Shown: positions 43,235 through 54,515 of the stretch, piece by piece
Numbering within the stretch: the first letter of the stretch is position 1
Layout: every line of letters starts with the position of its first letter
DNA from: Zymoseptoria tritici IPO323
Taxonomy: Eukaryota > Ascomycota > Dothideomycetes > Mycosphaerellales > Mycosphaerellaceae
NCBI RefSeq assembly: GCF_000219625.1
Contig: NC_018217.1
Coordinates: forward strand, 3,038,001 to 3,102,000
Length of the DNA: 64,000 bases
Direction: 5' to 3'
The notes under the pieces: model-generated
What the model was told of the DNA's origin: nothing
The model's database searches: none
What the model saw: only the letters and a program-made list of their open reading frames with translations
Position numbers and translations under genes: made by a program

Positions 43235-45065
43235 CTATGAACCCCCGACTTCTGCTCCTGCACCCGATGATGAGACATCGGGTATCGTCGAAGGATCAAT
43301 CTTTCCGCTAAGACCCTGCTTCGCGTTGGCCTCCTTTCTCCTTTCCCTCTTGTCCAATTGCCTCTTTCTCAAGCGAGCTTCAGCCTGCTCCTTAGCAGCC
43401 TCGAGTGCTCGTTTGTGCATGCGAGCGATGGCTGCTCGCCTTTCTTGCAATGTCATCGTGGGCTTGACCAGAACATCGTACTCCTCGGGCTCGACATCTT
43501 CCTCGACCTCCACGCCTTCCTCGGTCTTCGCGGCTTGGTCGAGCTCTACGCTCTCCTCTTCCCTCGCACTCTCCTCGACGTCGGCCTCCTCTGTCTCGAA
43601 AGCCAACGTCTCCGCTGTCTCGGCCTCTGGTTGAAATTCAGCAAATTGGAACTTGTTCGCCAGATCTGGATGTTCCTCCAGCCCCATCTCTGCCCTGCGA
43701 GCCATGACTCTATCGGCAATGCCAGGAGGCAGCTCCCAGTTCTCCTTGCGCTTCGTCCATTGCAACGCCTTGAACTCCGCCACCTCCTTTATAGGCTCGA
43801 ATTCGGGTTCGTCGGGCGAATCAGGCAGTTTCGGATGGCTGTATCGTGTGATGCCTAAAGGTTCAAGCGCGACGCCCGTCGGCCATTGTGCAGCGAACTC
43901 GGCGTCTCCAGTGTTCGCCCACCTCACGGTAACTCCGTCCGCCGTGAAGTAGGTCTTGGCCGGCGTCCTTTGATTGCTGGACACGTGCTTCTTCAGATTC
44001 TCCGGGAAGGGTTCCAAGTTCTCTCGAAGATACGCAATATCTTCCTCGGACCAATCTTCAATCGCATTCTCTACTCCCTCGCCCTCCGCTCCTGCCTCTG
44101 CTCCCTCTCCGGCCTCCACAGCCTGAGCTTCGCTGTCCACTCTTGCTTGTGCAGCTCGTGCTTCCCTCGCTATTCTGACTTGTTTGCGCGCCCAATGCCA
44201 TCTGGCGAGATCAATGTTTTTCTGTTTCAGAGTGATCTTAAGAGGCTTCGCCTCTCCTGCCGGTAGAGACGCGATCTTTTCGCGGAGCATCTTCTCCTTC
44301 ATCAAATGTCGTTGCAGAACGGCGTCACTACTTTGCGCCAGCTTGATGATTTCCGACAACTCCCTCTCCCTTTCTGCGGCAAGTCGGGCGTCCAGCTCTT
44401 CCTTCAACCTAGCACCCTCCTCGTCTTGTTTCAGCAGTGTCGCTGCGAGATCCGCAATCGAGTTCGCCTTTTGGTCCATGACCATCTTGACCCGCATCTT
44501 CTTCTTCTCCCGTGCGACGACATCGTAGACCGTCTCCTTTTTGCTGCCTCCTCGATCCTCCAATTTCCTCTGCATTGCGTCAATTTTCTTCTGTGACATC
44601 GGCCGGCTCATCTCGTCCGAAGGTTCCCAGTATAGTTCGTGTAGCATTCGGTACTCTCGAAGCCTTCGCATCATGTCGACTTTCTGTAGTCGTCCATCTT
44701 CGGTGGGTGGAAGGCTGACAGCGAAGAGCGGCCGCCAGTGATCTTTTCGTAGTTTCGGAGGTGTGTAATTTGCGCCGACGTCGGGTAGTTGCTTCAAGTG
44801 GGAGTTCTGTGCAGTCTGTTAGATAGCTTCTCGGGAAGTCAATGGCTGGGTTTGAAATCACATTGAGGTTTCTTGACAAGGAGTAGAGGACCTGGTTGGT
44901 CTTGACATGGCAGTACGCATAGAGATGCTGGCCCGTTGGCGGAGCGGCGGCCGCCGCGCGCTGCATATTGGCTAATTTGATCGAGTTTGCAGTTTGGCGA
45001 TTCGCTATCGATGGGCCATGTCGGTGATGTTCACTGCGATTGAGGATCGCATGTCGTTGATCCAT
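43235..45065 (-). CDS. mhr1: Mhr1/mL67, mitochondrial ribosome and recombination protein
   Basis: Two exons, 45065-44862 and 44806-43235, with a 55-nt intron (GTGATT..GCACAG, branch CTAAC) give 591 aa. The join restores the family signature: HLYAYCHVKTNQVLYSLSRN, then LKQLPDVGANYTPPKLRKDH and WRPLFAVSLP. In yeast, Mhr1 (mL67) is a large-subunit mitoribosomal protein that was first described in mtDNA recombination. The protein here is far longer than yeast Mhr1 (about 226 aa). Residues from about 330 on are acidic and coiled (EEADVEESAREEESVELDQ, then RRAAIARMHKRALEAAKEQ). The start is uncertain: ATGs at 45167, 45065 and 44966 are all in frame. The exon junction is firm. Confidence 0.82.
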
Positions 45066-46334
45066 CTTCAATCTAGCGGCGCCAAGACTTCGTGGCACCT
45101 CCGCGGCGAACTCGGGGCGGACGATAGCAACCTCTTTCGTCTCTAGCATCATTCCCATCAAGAACAACTTGCATATGAGAAGGGACCCAACAGTCGCATC
45201 GGCTCGCGGCGATGGAGCTCTGCGAAGCTGCTGCTTGCGCGGACTCAGTCACTTGGCGTAACACAGCCGAGACTCGACGTCCACGAGATGAGATCCGAAG
45301 GACTTACTGATGTCACCCTGGAAAGTCTGATCGAATTGTCCTCACTAGACCAGGCGTCTCAGTACGTAGGTTGAGGTACAGCGAGACTGTGTACCGATGT
45401 TCTCCATTTCAATACGCCTCGCTGGAAGCCGGAAGAAGGAGCCACGGCCGGAGTTGACGAGCGTCAATCAGAGAGGCATGGCTCTTGTTACAGGAAGTGA
45501 TCGAGCGTATCGCAGCACGCTGCAGTACGCAGTGGGGCCTCATCTCTTTGGTGTTCTCATCTTTGCTTCACTTTTCATCTTCGTCAATAAGCCTCTCCTC
45601 TCCATCATCTCTCCGCAAAGAGGATACTGTGTGCTAAGGTCATCTCTTCGAACCTCGCAACGGCAACGGCCAAGTCATTGAAGCCATCATCAGACCGCTG
45701 AGTTCTGCTGTCCATGAAGAGATTTGGCTCGGGACATCATTTCTTAAACGACATCTCTATCAAGAGTCTTGCGCCTGTTGCTCCAAAGTGTCCTTCACGG
45801 CCCAATCAATGCTTCCATCGCTGTGGTCGACGCTGGTCCTCGCTGGACGGAGTCAAGGACGATGGGCCAAAATCCCAACGATCTCGGTGTACGACGTGAA
45901 CTGTTTAAGGTACAGCCCGTGAAGCATACGAATATACTAGCAGTGGCATGCTTCACGCAAGAAAAAGGCTACAAGCACAAGTACGATATGAACTTGTCGT
46001 CACTCGCTCGCTCGCTGATGAACTCTGAACAACATATCATAGTAAACACGGTGCAGTCGGAGTATATTCTAAACAATTCATTGAGTAGTCTAGCTGAGTG
46101 ATGATGATTGCAGGAGACCGCATGTCCCATGCAATTCATCATGCTAGCGGAGAAGGCCGGCGCAATCGCTCGGCGCAGACGCAGGGCCAGTCATACTCGT
46201 AAGTCGCTTTTGTTCGCTTTTCCGCTTTCGTCTCAAAATGGAATCCATTGCGCGCCATCACTTTTGTATTCAGACCGTGCGCCGTATTGTCCGCATCCGC
46301 TCCAGACTTTCGCGAGCTGCTAACCAAGTTCGTG
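45066..46334. other. Intergenic
   Basis: 1.27 kb between two leftward genes, including the MHR1 promoter. Short plus-strand frames are present, but none is convincing. No repeat or RNA gene is seen. Confidence 0.4.
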
Positions 46335-49124
46335 TCACTCGGCGGTATTGTTCTGTGTAGCAGAGTTCTCGTACTCCATGCAAGCGTCCAGATGACCCTT
46401 GATCGGACCCTCTAGCTGGTCGATCGCATGCTGCGCTGCCCGGATCAGGATATCAGCGTGGTGCGCATCGCGCTCTGCACGTATCTTCACTTCGGTGTGT
46501 TGCGCATCTTCAGCTGCTGAAGCACAGCTCGCGGACCAGCGCATGTCGAAGTCATGCAGGACGGAATCGATGATCTTGTCAAGCTCGGGCCAAAGTTTGC
46601 CACAAGCAAGGTCCAATTTATCTGTAAACTCCTCCTGGGCATGCTGAGCAACCGCGTCCACTACGCTTGGAGCGGCGAGCTTCTTGACGGAGGGATCTTC
46701 TGGGCTTCCGAGCAGACCGGCTCGCAGTATACCAACACGCGCCCGGTGAGCGCTGCCTTGGATCGGCTTTTTGCCGTTCCCTCTGTTATGGAGTGCGCCC
46801 TTGGCGAGTACAGCATTCACGTAGGACGTATGCATTGCCCTCGAAATGTATGACTCCGCTGTGGTATCGCGCATGACAGCGTTGGAGTAGATCTTGTTCA
46901 AGTCCCGGCTGAATTGATTGAACGCCTGGTTTGTGAGCTTTTGCATGGCGCTGGTTGCATGCTGAAAGACCGCGATAAGATCGTCCTGCTCTGGGACATT
47001 CGTATAGACGTCCTCCTGCAATGCACTGCTTAGTCTTTCGAACAGCGTCACAGCGCTGCACTTCGCAGCGCGTCTGTTGTTGGAATTTTGTCTGCTCAAG
47101 GCATTGAAGCCAGGTCCGACTTGTTGCCCTAGGAAAGACCCAATGCCCTCGTTCCAAGAGATACTATCACGTTCGCCTTTAGGTCTCCATAGACCGTCTC
47201 GTTTGCAGAAGGCTTTGAAGGTGTTGGCCCGGTACTTGCTCCATGATGACAAAAGGGTCTTTGCTTGTGTCTCCCAGGCCCCGCTGTTGGATAGATTCTT
47301 GAAACACCGCGCGAATTCTGCTTCGTAGGCGTCACGCATGTCTACGCGCAACAGCTTCATGACCTTGCTACGATACTCATCCCAGAATTGCAGTATAGTA
47401 CTGCGCAGATCGTCTCCAGCAGTAGTTGGACTCGACTTCGGCATCAAGGTTCTGACGATTCTTCGCAGACAGTCGGGAAGATGGTCTGTGGCAATGTGGT
47501 GCAACGCTTCGTATCTTTCCGTCGCCGGGATACCAAGAATGAGGCGCTGAAGTTCTGGGATCCCGGTTTCCTCCTTACTTAGCCAAGGAGGATCTTCGTC
47601 GGCCGCATGCCCAAGGTGCTTCTTGTACTCGCTACCGGAGACACACACCACTTCGACTTCGGGAGCATCGTCAAGATTGCTGAGCTTCCGGAACTTTTCC
47701 TTGAGGAATGCTTTCGTCGTGATGTTGCGATTCTCGACTGCAACTTGTCTAATCCTGTTCTTAGCCTGAATGATCGACTTCGAGACCAAGGCTTGACGGG
47801 CTTTAGTGGCGGTATGTTCGATGAATGCCTCTCCTGTCGGATTCTGCAGTAGGCGCTCGCAATGTGCCTCAAGTGTTTGGACTTCCTCCTGGAGCTGCGC
47901 CATTGACTCTTCCGCTGACTGAAGATTGGCGGCGAGCTTGGGGTCCATGTCTTTCCGATCCTGAGGTGTGAGCGTGTTGGTTACCTTGTCAGTCTTGGTC
48001 AAGACAAGGAACATCTGCTCTTTGCGGAACATCTGGCTCTTGACCATTCGAGTGAGCTCTCCGTCCTTGCCACAGCGCTCTATAGGCGCGACGATGATGA
48101 CCGGTCCTCCTCGATCAATGTAGGCATTCGTGCCCTCCACGACCCAGCGATCAGTGTCCGTGTTCCCTGGAGTGTCCGCTATCGCAATACCCTCGATTAG
48201 AAGGGGCGTCTTGCATCGCACCTCGATCATAGATATGACGGGCCAAGTCTGGGGTCCTCCGGCGGTGTCTGATCCGGATACGGTGGACCTAGCCGCCGAT
48301 AGTTGTTCGGTCGTTGACGCTAGAAGCGCTTCAGTCTGTTTCGTTGCCATCATATTCGTGACTGACTTCATCATGGTGTCGACAACCGCCTTGGAGATGG
48401 CCCTTTGCGGCTGAGTTGCCGACGTTTTCCATTGATTGTACTGGCTCTGGAAGTAATCCTCCAGATCAACTTCCGTTTCAAAGCAGCTGTCTCCACAGAC
48501 CAACATGTGCAAGTATTGGATGGCGGCTTCGTAGTCCTCGGCCTCAACTTCCGGGTCTTCGACCTCAGCGTCATCCTGATTGCCAGACTCATCCGTACAT
48601 TCCAAGAACGCGAATATTTCTCCGCAACGCTTCTTGATAGTAGCCCGAATCTCGGCGGGGGCCAGGTAAACAGCATTGACACGATACTTGGTGTTCTGCC
48701 AAGCTTTGGAATCAGAGAACTCGCTTACGAGCACAGTTCCACGTGTGTGGCTGTCACTGTCAGGAGAGATGTCGATTGTGTCAAGGAGGCAGCTCAAAGT
48801 CAACGATTTTCCAGCTCCCATGGCGCCGCAGAGGGACATTGGAAGGCTTCTTGGGTACTGCTCAGCTGGGAGACGGTAATTTGCCAACTCGCTGGCAAGG
48901 CGTTCGATTTCCTTGCTACGGTATCCTGCAGCCTTGCGCTGCTCGTACTTGGTAACGAAGCCGGTCACGGCGTCTCCCACAGCTCTTTCGGCCCTCCCAA
49001 AGCGAGGACAGTAAGCAGCCTTCGTGGGCCGAATGTTCTCGAGGGCGTCGTTCTCTGGAGTCTTGGTGTCATCAAGCTGAGTGGCACAGTCGCCAAGCGA
49101 ACTGCTCGACCTCTCTCGCTTCAT
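46335..49124 (-). CDS. Dynamin-like large GTPase (SLIP-GC-like)
   Basis: Intronless gene of 929 aa. The G1/P-loop is GAMGAGKS (100-107). A Thr in HTRGTVLVSEF (about 127-136) is in place for G2. G3 is DTPGNTDTD (317-325) and G4 is TKTD (376-379). A long insertion with an acidic patch (QDDAEVEDPEVEAEDYE) separates G2 from G3. After the G domain comes a helical stalk-like region (LQSAEESMAQLQEEVQTLEA and more). No PH domain or transmembrane segment is visible. The layout matches large GTPases of the dynamin superfamily that resemble animal nuclear GTPase SLIP-GC. In fungi these are expanded and mostly unstudied. The role is unknown: membrane remodelling or a self/stress response are both possible. 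All nucleotide-binding motifs are intact. Confidence 0.72.
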   Translation of the reverse strand: MKRERSSSSLGDCATQLDDTKTPENDALENIRPTKAAYCPRFGRAERAVGDAVTGFVTKYEQRKAAGYRSKEIERLASELANYRLPAEQYPRSLPMSLCGAMGAGKSLTLSCLLDTIDISPDSDSHTRGTVLVSEFSDSKAWQNTKYRVNAVYLAPAEIRATIKKRCGEIFAFLECTDESGNQDDAEVEDPEVEAEDYEAAIQYLHMLVCGDSCFETEVDLEDYFQSQYNQWKTSATQPQRAISKAVVDTMMKSVTNMMATKQTEALLASTTEQLSAARSTVSGSDTAGGPQTWPVISMIEVRCKTPLLIEGIAIADTPGNTDTDRWVVEGTNAYIDRGGPVIIVAPIERCGKDGELTRMVKSQMFRKEQMFLVLTKTDKVTNTLTPQDRKDMDPKLAANLQSAEESMAQLQEEVQTLEAHCERLLQNPTGEAFIEHTATKARQALVSKSIIQAKNRIRQVAVENRNITTKAFLKEKFRKLSNLDDAPEVEVVCVSGSEYKKHLGHAADEDPPWLSKEETGIPELQRLILGIPATERYEALHHIATDHLPDCLRRIVRTLMPKSSPTTAGDDLRSTILQFWDEYRSKVMKLLRVDMRDAYEAEFARCFKNLSNSGAWETQAKTLLSSWSKYRANTFKAFCKRDGLWRPKGERDSISWNEGIGSFLGQQVGPGFNALSRQNSNNRRAAKCSAVTLFERLSSALQEDVYTNVPEQDDLIAVFQHATSAMQKLTNQAFNQFSRDLNKIYSNAVMRDTTAESYISRAMHTSYVNAVLAKGALHNRGNGKKPIQGSAHRARVGILRAGLLGSPEDPSVKKLAAPSVVDAVAQHAQEEFTDKLDLACGKLWPELDKIIDSVLHDFDMRWSASCASAAEDAQHTEVKIRAERDAHHADILIRAAQHAIDQLEGPIKGHLDACMEYENSATQNNTAE

Positions 49125-50222
49125 GTTTTGTTGCGGCTGTAGCTGAGCCCTGGACGACGATGTTGTGGACGAACGGAAGAGAGTTGTGAATGAAGTAAGT
49201 GGTTGGTGAAGGGGAGAAGACGGTTGTGGAGGAAGATTGTGGAAGAAGGTTGAAGAAGCAGAAGAAGCAGGTTGGGGAAGAGGTGTCGGATGCCAAGTGT
49301 TCTCGGTGACTGATATAGCCGCGAAACGAGACTGCTTTCACACTCGCAAGCAAATCATGCGCGCCAGGTGACGCAATAGTTCGTGCAAGAGCCTATCTGT
49401 AAGCCAGAAAGTGAGGAGATTTGCGGTCTCACAAGCGCTGATGAACCTGCAGCGATGTAGTAAGCGCCCAATCGCAGCCATCACAAGCTGTCGTGCGAGT
49501 TGACTCGGATGGAATGTGAGAGCTCTTTTCCTGAGTGAGAATTCCCGAAAAGGCAACCGTCCTCAAAGTGGTGGACGCCACACTGCATCAGCAATGCGAG
49601 ATGGCGTCCGGTCCGAGCTCCTTATGATGTTCAAGTTCCAGGCATTCTCGCTTACTCCCAAGGCCATCGTAGCACGATCATAAGATGCTACCGGAGATGA
49701 TGACACACTGTCCCGGATCCCGAGATTGATCTTCAGTGCCATAGCCGCTCAGCGGCCAAGTGCCTCGCGACAGTTTGAACGGAATGATCTTCCTCTCGGC
49801 CATGAGAATCTACCATCCGCTTGGGTCTTCGTCTTGATGATGGTCGCCGTTGAGATGCAGCCAATCGATGCAGTGTACGACGCTGCCAGGAAAGGTATAA
49901 TCCTTCGCAATCGTTGTCCGTATAAGCACCACCATTGGACTCGTAGGCGTCTGACGCTCATCTCGGTGATCACAGAGAAGTGTGGCACTCTTCAGATCCG
50001 TCCTGCTGAAACTTTCACCGTGAGTCGTGAAAGCGCTGCGACTTGAGCCGCAATGTACCAGAGACGCATTTGACCTGGTCTCAAGCGAGCTGAAGCGAGG
50101 AGTCGTGCAGCTGCAATCGCTGATCATTCGTTGCTTGCATTGGAGTCAGTAATAACAATCTAGAAAAGCGATGTGAAGTCTTGCGATGCCTTGACGAACC
50201 AAAGTTGTTCTTCCGCTTCCCA
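49125..50222. other. Intergenic
   Basis: 1.1 kb between two leftward genes. The first 150 bp upstream of the GTPase gene are purine-rich (GAAGAAGGTTGAAGAAGCAG). No coding frame or repeat is supported elsewhere. Confidence 0.4.
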
Positions 50223-50988
50223 TCATCTACGCTTCTTGGCGCTCGCCGTCCTCCGCTTGACTACCTGCTGCCACCTCTCCCAACCAGCGTCCTCCAAGCT
50301 CTCGCTGACGACCAAGTCTCGCATGCGCGCCCACCTTAGAGGCGGAAGCTCGAGCAGCTTATGCACAAGGCCAGTACGTCTGGCAATGCTGGTCACAACG
50401 AACCATGCAATGCCACATGCGACGCCGACCAGGCATCCTACATTGATCTGCTTCGGCGAGTGGTACTTCAGGTACGTCCTACTCAGAGCTACGGCGGCTG
50501 CACCTCCAATGGCAGCCAATGCAGTGCCGATGCGCTGCCACAATGGTATGGGCGTATGTGTGCTCGACGCAAGGGGGTGGTTGTGCGGATCGTGGCGCAA
50601 TAGCAGGAATAACGTAAGATACGTCGCGAAGAAGGCCACAAATTGAGCATGAGAAGACGGCATACCGTAGCCTTTGCCCACGATTTCTATACTGCAGCGT
50701 CAGAACTTGCGTCCGAAATATCTCATTGTATGTACTCCTCCTTCACTCACGTGTCGGCCGCTGCTCTTTGAAGTAGCGCTTGAGTATCCAGTTCAACGCC
50801 TCACAGCCCATCTGTCCAGCGAACATCAATAGGATCTCAATCTCCCGTGTGCTCCATATCAATGCCGTGTAGGTTATCACCAATGCTTGCGGGACTAGGG
50901 CGAGGTGGGCGCATAGCCAGGCAATGCGGTCGGTAGGATCGTAGTTGACGTGCGTTAGGGAGAGCGAGGCGAGAGGCGGACCGTCCAT
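50223..50988 (-). CDS. cax4: Dolichyldiphosphatase (Cwh8/Cax4, PAP2 superfamily)
   Basis: Two exons, 50988-50751 and 50686-50223, with a 64-nt intron (GTGAGT..GTATAG, branch CTGAC) give 233 aa. The start MDGPPLASLSLTHVNYDPTD is typical. PAP2 motifs are KRYFKEQRPT (first), YGMPSSHAQF (second) and SRTYLKYHSPKQ (third). Hydrophobic helices lie between them (LVPQALVITYTALIW, AFFATYLTLFLLL, GCLVGVACGIAWFVV). The enzyme recycles dolichyl pyrophosphate on the lumenal side of the ER so that the N-glycan carrier can be reused. The third motif ends in Gln rather than Asp, as is usual in the Cwh8 group. Confidence 0.92.
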
Positions 50989-51524
50989 GGTGAGTGTAGG
51001 CGGCAGGACACACTGCTTGGGTCAGAAGGAATAGGAGGAGAACGCGAAGATGAAGTGAGGTGGACTTTCACGTCATAAAGTGAAGCTAAATTTGGCCGTG
51101 ATCGTGGAGACGGAGGCAGGTCCGCGGTCTGTCTCTTGCCGCATGTTGCTTGAATGGCGATGCCAGGACATGCTGGCTCATATTACCACATGTGCTGCGT
51201 CATGAGAATGCACAAAAGACATGTTGCCAGAAGATGGAAATGACAACATGAAGTCCAGACATACAGAGCGGATCTGGGTCCGTCGAGATGGGAATTGAGT
51301 CAGTAGCGATCTAGCGTCATCGCCCTTATGCTTTCTTAGAAGTCCACTCTTCACATGTTGCCACTGCAGAAGCCACCGGAATCTTTGTCAGAGTCACCAT
51401 TCCAACGACAGGCGAAGAGACCTGCGACTGCGGGTCAGACACACAAACATACTAATGCTTCCCTTATAGCACTGGCTTCCGGGTCCGCTGGAACTCGCAA
51501 CACTACGGACTCAACTTCGAAGCC
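50989..51524. other. Intergenic, divergent promoter
   Basis: 536 bp between the starts of the dolichyldiphosphatase gene and the RBR ligase gene. No coding frame or notable repeat. Confidence 0.4.
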
Positions 51525-53504
51525 ATGGCTACAGCAGACGACGATGAGAGGGAGGAGGAGTTGGGCTCTTTGGCCGCCATATATCCTGAGCTCGTTCTCG
51601 ATCCAAGCGATGCTTTCACTGCGACTCTTGAACTCCCTGTAGCGCCTACGAATCCGCTTCTCGTTCGATTCGTTCCGACTTCTTCGACTATGAACGGCGA
51701 TGCGCCAACGAGCTATGCCAACGCCGCCGCCTACATCGAGCACGACATTTCATTCCTGCATATGCCATCCCTCACCCTACATTTGACACTGCCGTCGAAT
51801 TATCCGAATGGAGCCCCGCCAACGGTCAGACTGTCGAGTCATTTAAATTGGCTACCGAAAGAGAAGCTGGACGAGTTGGAGCGAGAGGCTGCGAGTCTTT
51901 GGGAAGAGTATGGGAGGTGTCAGATCCTTTTCGCGTACATCGACCATCTCCAGCAGGCGGCAGAGCGTGGCTTTGATCTCGACCAGGGTCCGGAAGGATG
52001 TATGGTACTGCCAGTGACCAAGGAGTCGGGTCTGGTAGATTTCGACAACAGGACAACACAAGCCAGCTTTGACTCTGGCACGTACGACTGCGGCATATGC
52101 CTCGATCCAAAGAAAGGTGCCAAATGCTACCGCATGAAACGCTGTCATCACGTTTTCTGTCGGTCCTGCTTGACTGATGTGTACAATAACGCCATCAAAG
52201 AGGGAGATGTGGCGCAGGTGAAATGCCTGGAGCCAGGATGTGCTGCCGAGAAGATGGGTGCGAACGGCAAGATGCGAAAGCGGAAGACGGAGCGCACTGT
52301 ACATCCTCGAGAATTGCTCGCCATGGGCGTGGAGGAGAGTGTCGTACGGAGATACGTTGAGATGAAGCGCAAGAAGAAGCTGGAAGCCGATAAGACAACG
52401 ATTTATTGTCCGAGGCCATGGTGTCAGGGTCCGGCCAAGAATCCGAAGTACAAGCCCATTCCAGCCGATCTCACGGCTTACATCGCCGACGAGGTTCCTT
52501 CGGACGTGGACAGCGATGTTGAGAATGGCGCTGCTGGACCGGACGCGACTAACGCCGCGCCAGCGACGAATAAGAGCAATATCCCTCCAGATCCGAATGA
52601 CAGACTTGCCGTATGCGAGAAATGCACATACGCATTCTGCAAAGTCTGCTACGCAGGCTGGCATGGCCCTTTCGCCCGCTGCTACCCTCGCGATCCGAGC
52701 GAGCTATCCGCGGAAGAGAAGGCCAGCTACGATTACATTCGACTCCACACCTCACCCTGCCCGTACTGCAGCGCACCAGTGCAAAAGACCATGGGTTGCA
52801 ACCACATGAACTGCTTCAACTGCAATACGCACTTCTGCTATCTCTGCGGATCATGGCTGGACAGCCAGAACCCATATCAGCACTTCAACAAAGGCGGCTC
52901 GCCTTGTTTCCAACGACTCTGGGAATTGGAAGAAGGCGATGAAGGTCAAGGACCTGAAGATGGGCGTGGTTTCGGCGGTGGTCGGGCATGGGAGCAGATG
53001 GCGATCGAAGCGGCGAGGGCAGCGGATGAAGCAGAAGCTGAACAGGCGGCTGCTCAAGCTCAGGCGGAGGAGAACGAGCGCGCTGTACCGTTGTTTCCTG
53101 CTGCGCCTGAGCCTCCGGCTGTTCAGGAGCCGCTGGTCGTTGCGATGGGCCAAGTTCACCTGAACGAGCCGGAGAATGCGCCTGTTCCTGCGCAGCGTGG
53201 CGGACGAAGACAGCGCAACCCCTTTGCTGCTCATCCTGCCGGCCAAGGTCCCGCGCTCGCAGTGCGGAATCACGAGCGCGGACGAGGACGTGGACGCGGT
53301 CCCCGTGGTGGACGAGGAGATGCCGCTGGTCGGGTTCGACTGCGACTGGCACAGCCGGCTGGGAACGGCCAAGATGATCAAGACTGGGTGCAGCTGGATC
53401 TTGGGCGATTTTTGGAAATGGCACGAAATGACGAAGAGGACGACTGGGACTCGGACGAATTGGGTGACGATGATGATCGGTTTGCTATTCCTGCTAGGCG
53501 ATGA
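51525..53504 (+). CDS. RWD plus RBR E3 ubiquitin ligase (Itt1/RNF14-like)
   Basis: Intronless gene of 659 aa. Residues 1-145 are an RWD domain (EEELGSLAAIYPEL, LTLHLTLPSNYP, and a P-P-x-V step). RING1 spans about 189-240 (CGICLDPKKGAKCYRMKRCH, FCRSCL). The IBR covers about 285-390 (TIYCPRPWCQGPA, CEKCTYAFCKVCYAGWHGPF), with a disordered insert at 325-355. RING2 spans about 412-441 (CPYCSAPVQKTMGCNHMNC), with the probable catalytic Cys425 in MGCNHM. The C-terminus has an Ala/Glu-rich part and an RGG patch (RGRGRGPRGGRG). RWD-RBR proteins transfer ubiquitin through a Cys thioester. Yeast Itt1 and animal RNF14 have this layout and link to translation termination and ribosome quality control. Confidence 0.9.
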   Translation: MATADDDEREEELGSLAAIYPELVLDPSDAFTATLELPVAPTNPLLVRFVPTSSTMNGDAPTSYANAAAYIEHDISFLHMPSLTLHLTLPSNYPNGAPPTVRLSSHLNWLPKEKLDELEREAASLWEEYGRCQILFAYIDHLQQAAERGFDLDQGPEGCMVLPVTKESGLVDFDNRTTQASFDSGTYDCGICLDPKKGAKCYRMKRCHHVFCRSCLTDVYNNAIKEGDVAQVKCLEPGCAAEKMGANGKMRKRKTERTVHPRELLAMGVEESVVRRYVEMKRKKKLEADKTTIYCPRPWCQGPAKNPKYKPIPADLTAYIADEVPSDVDSDVENGAAGPDATNAAPATNKSNIPPDPNDRLAVCEKCTYAFCKVCYAGWHGPFARCYPRDPSELSAEEKASYDYIRLHTSPCPYCSAPVQKTMGCNHMNCFNCNTHFCYLCGSWLDSQNPYQHFNKGGSPCFQRLWELEEGDEGQGPEDGRGFGGGRAWEQMAIEAARAADEAEAEQAAAQAQAEENERAVPLFPAAPEPPAVQEPLVVAMGQVHLNEPENAPVPAQRGGRRQRNPFAAHPAGQGPALAVRNHERGRGRGRGPRGGRGDAAGRVRLRLAQPAGNGQDDQDWVQLDLGRFLEMARNDEEDDWDSDELGDDDDRFAIPARR

Positions 53505-54515
53505 GGGTGGCGGGTTCCGAGGATTATCGTAGAATTATGGACACGATTTGAAGCTGTTCTCTGTTTCTTTAATCCACGATAGTCGCATCACATATGTGTT
53601 CCAGTAAGGTCATGGTCCTTTCCTCGTACCAGGTTGTGAGAATGGCGACTAACATGCGGAGCCAGCTCCGACGTAAATGGACGACCTCTCGATATCTGAA
53701 CAACATCCCTGACCACTTCAACATCAGCATCGTTCTTGGTTTCCAATCGACGCGATATCTCCAGGTCTGCTGCTGGACCGCGTCTGTATGTCAGGTACAA
53801 GCGATTCATGGCATTGATCGTCGCTTTGACAGCTTTGGCGTCAGGACGAGATGAAGTCACCAGTCACGGCGGCTGGCGATCTTTACATCGACGTTAGCAT
53901 CTTCTCGGCCCCCAATCGCCGCCATTCCTCAAGGCCTGCCATGTTTTCTTCTGTACCTCAAGAAGTGTTGCACAAGCACACACTATAACGCCGTTGTCAG
54001 TCGCTTTAACAGCTTTGGCGTCAGATGACGGAAGAACTATCCCAATGATGCCGCCGAGCGCATCGCGGTACAGACGCAATTTCCAAGACACCTGAGTCAC
54101 GACAGCTCTGCACCTCATGGCCTCGAACCTACAGCATGCGAACACATTGGAATGCTTGAACGCCCAAAGCCCGCCTGAGGCTCACAAGGAGATCCCTCCA
54201 CTCGAGGCCTTTGCTTTGCGAAAGCCAACGGCAGTCGGAAGCTTCCACAGAACTGCATGCTGTGCCGCCTGCAGCATTGCTAGCTTCCAACCCAAGAGGT
54301 ACCGCACACTAACGACTCGCACGAGGCACGTCCGCTCATCTGATCATGGTCCGGCACAAGCAATTCGAGATCTTCGTTCAGCCTCCTCATCACGCTACCT
54401 CCCAATGGCTCAAAGCGTCTGCTCTCATAGCCACTCTTCACCCTCTCGCTGACGCCGACATCGACGACGGCACTCCATTTGCATGAGACCGCTACAACCT
54501 TGAAGCTCAATCATT
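53505..54515. other. Intergenic with a short direct repeat
   Basis: 1 kb between the RBR gene and the CFEM gene. GTCGCTTTGACAGCTTTGGC at about 53819 recurs with one change at about 53999 (GTCGCTTTAACAGCTTTGGC). Two minus-strand frames (53588-53860 and 53894-54145) both read DAKAVKAT there. No gene is supported. Confidence 0.4.
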
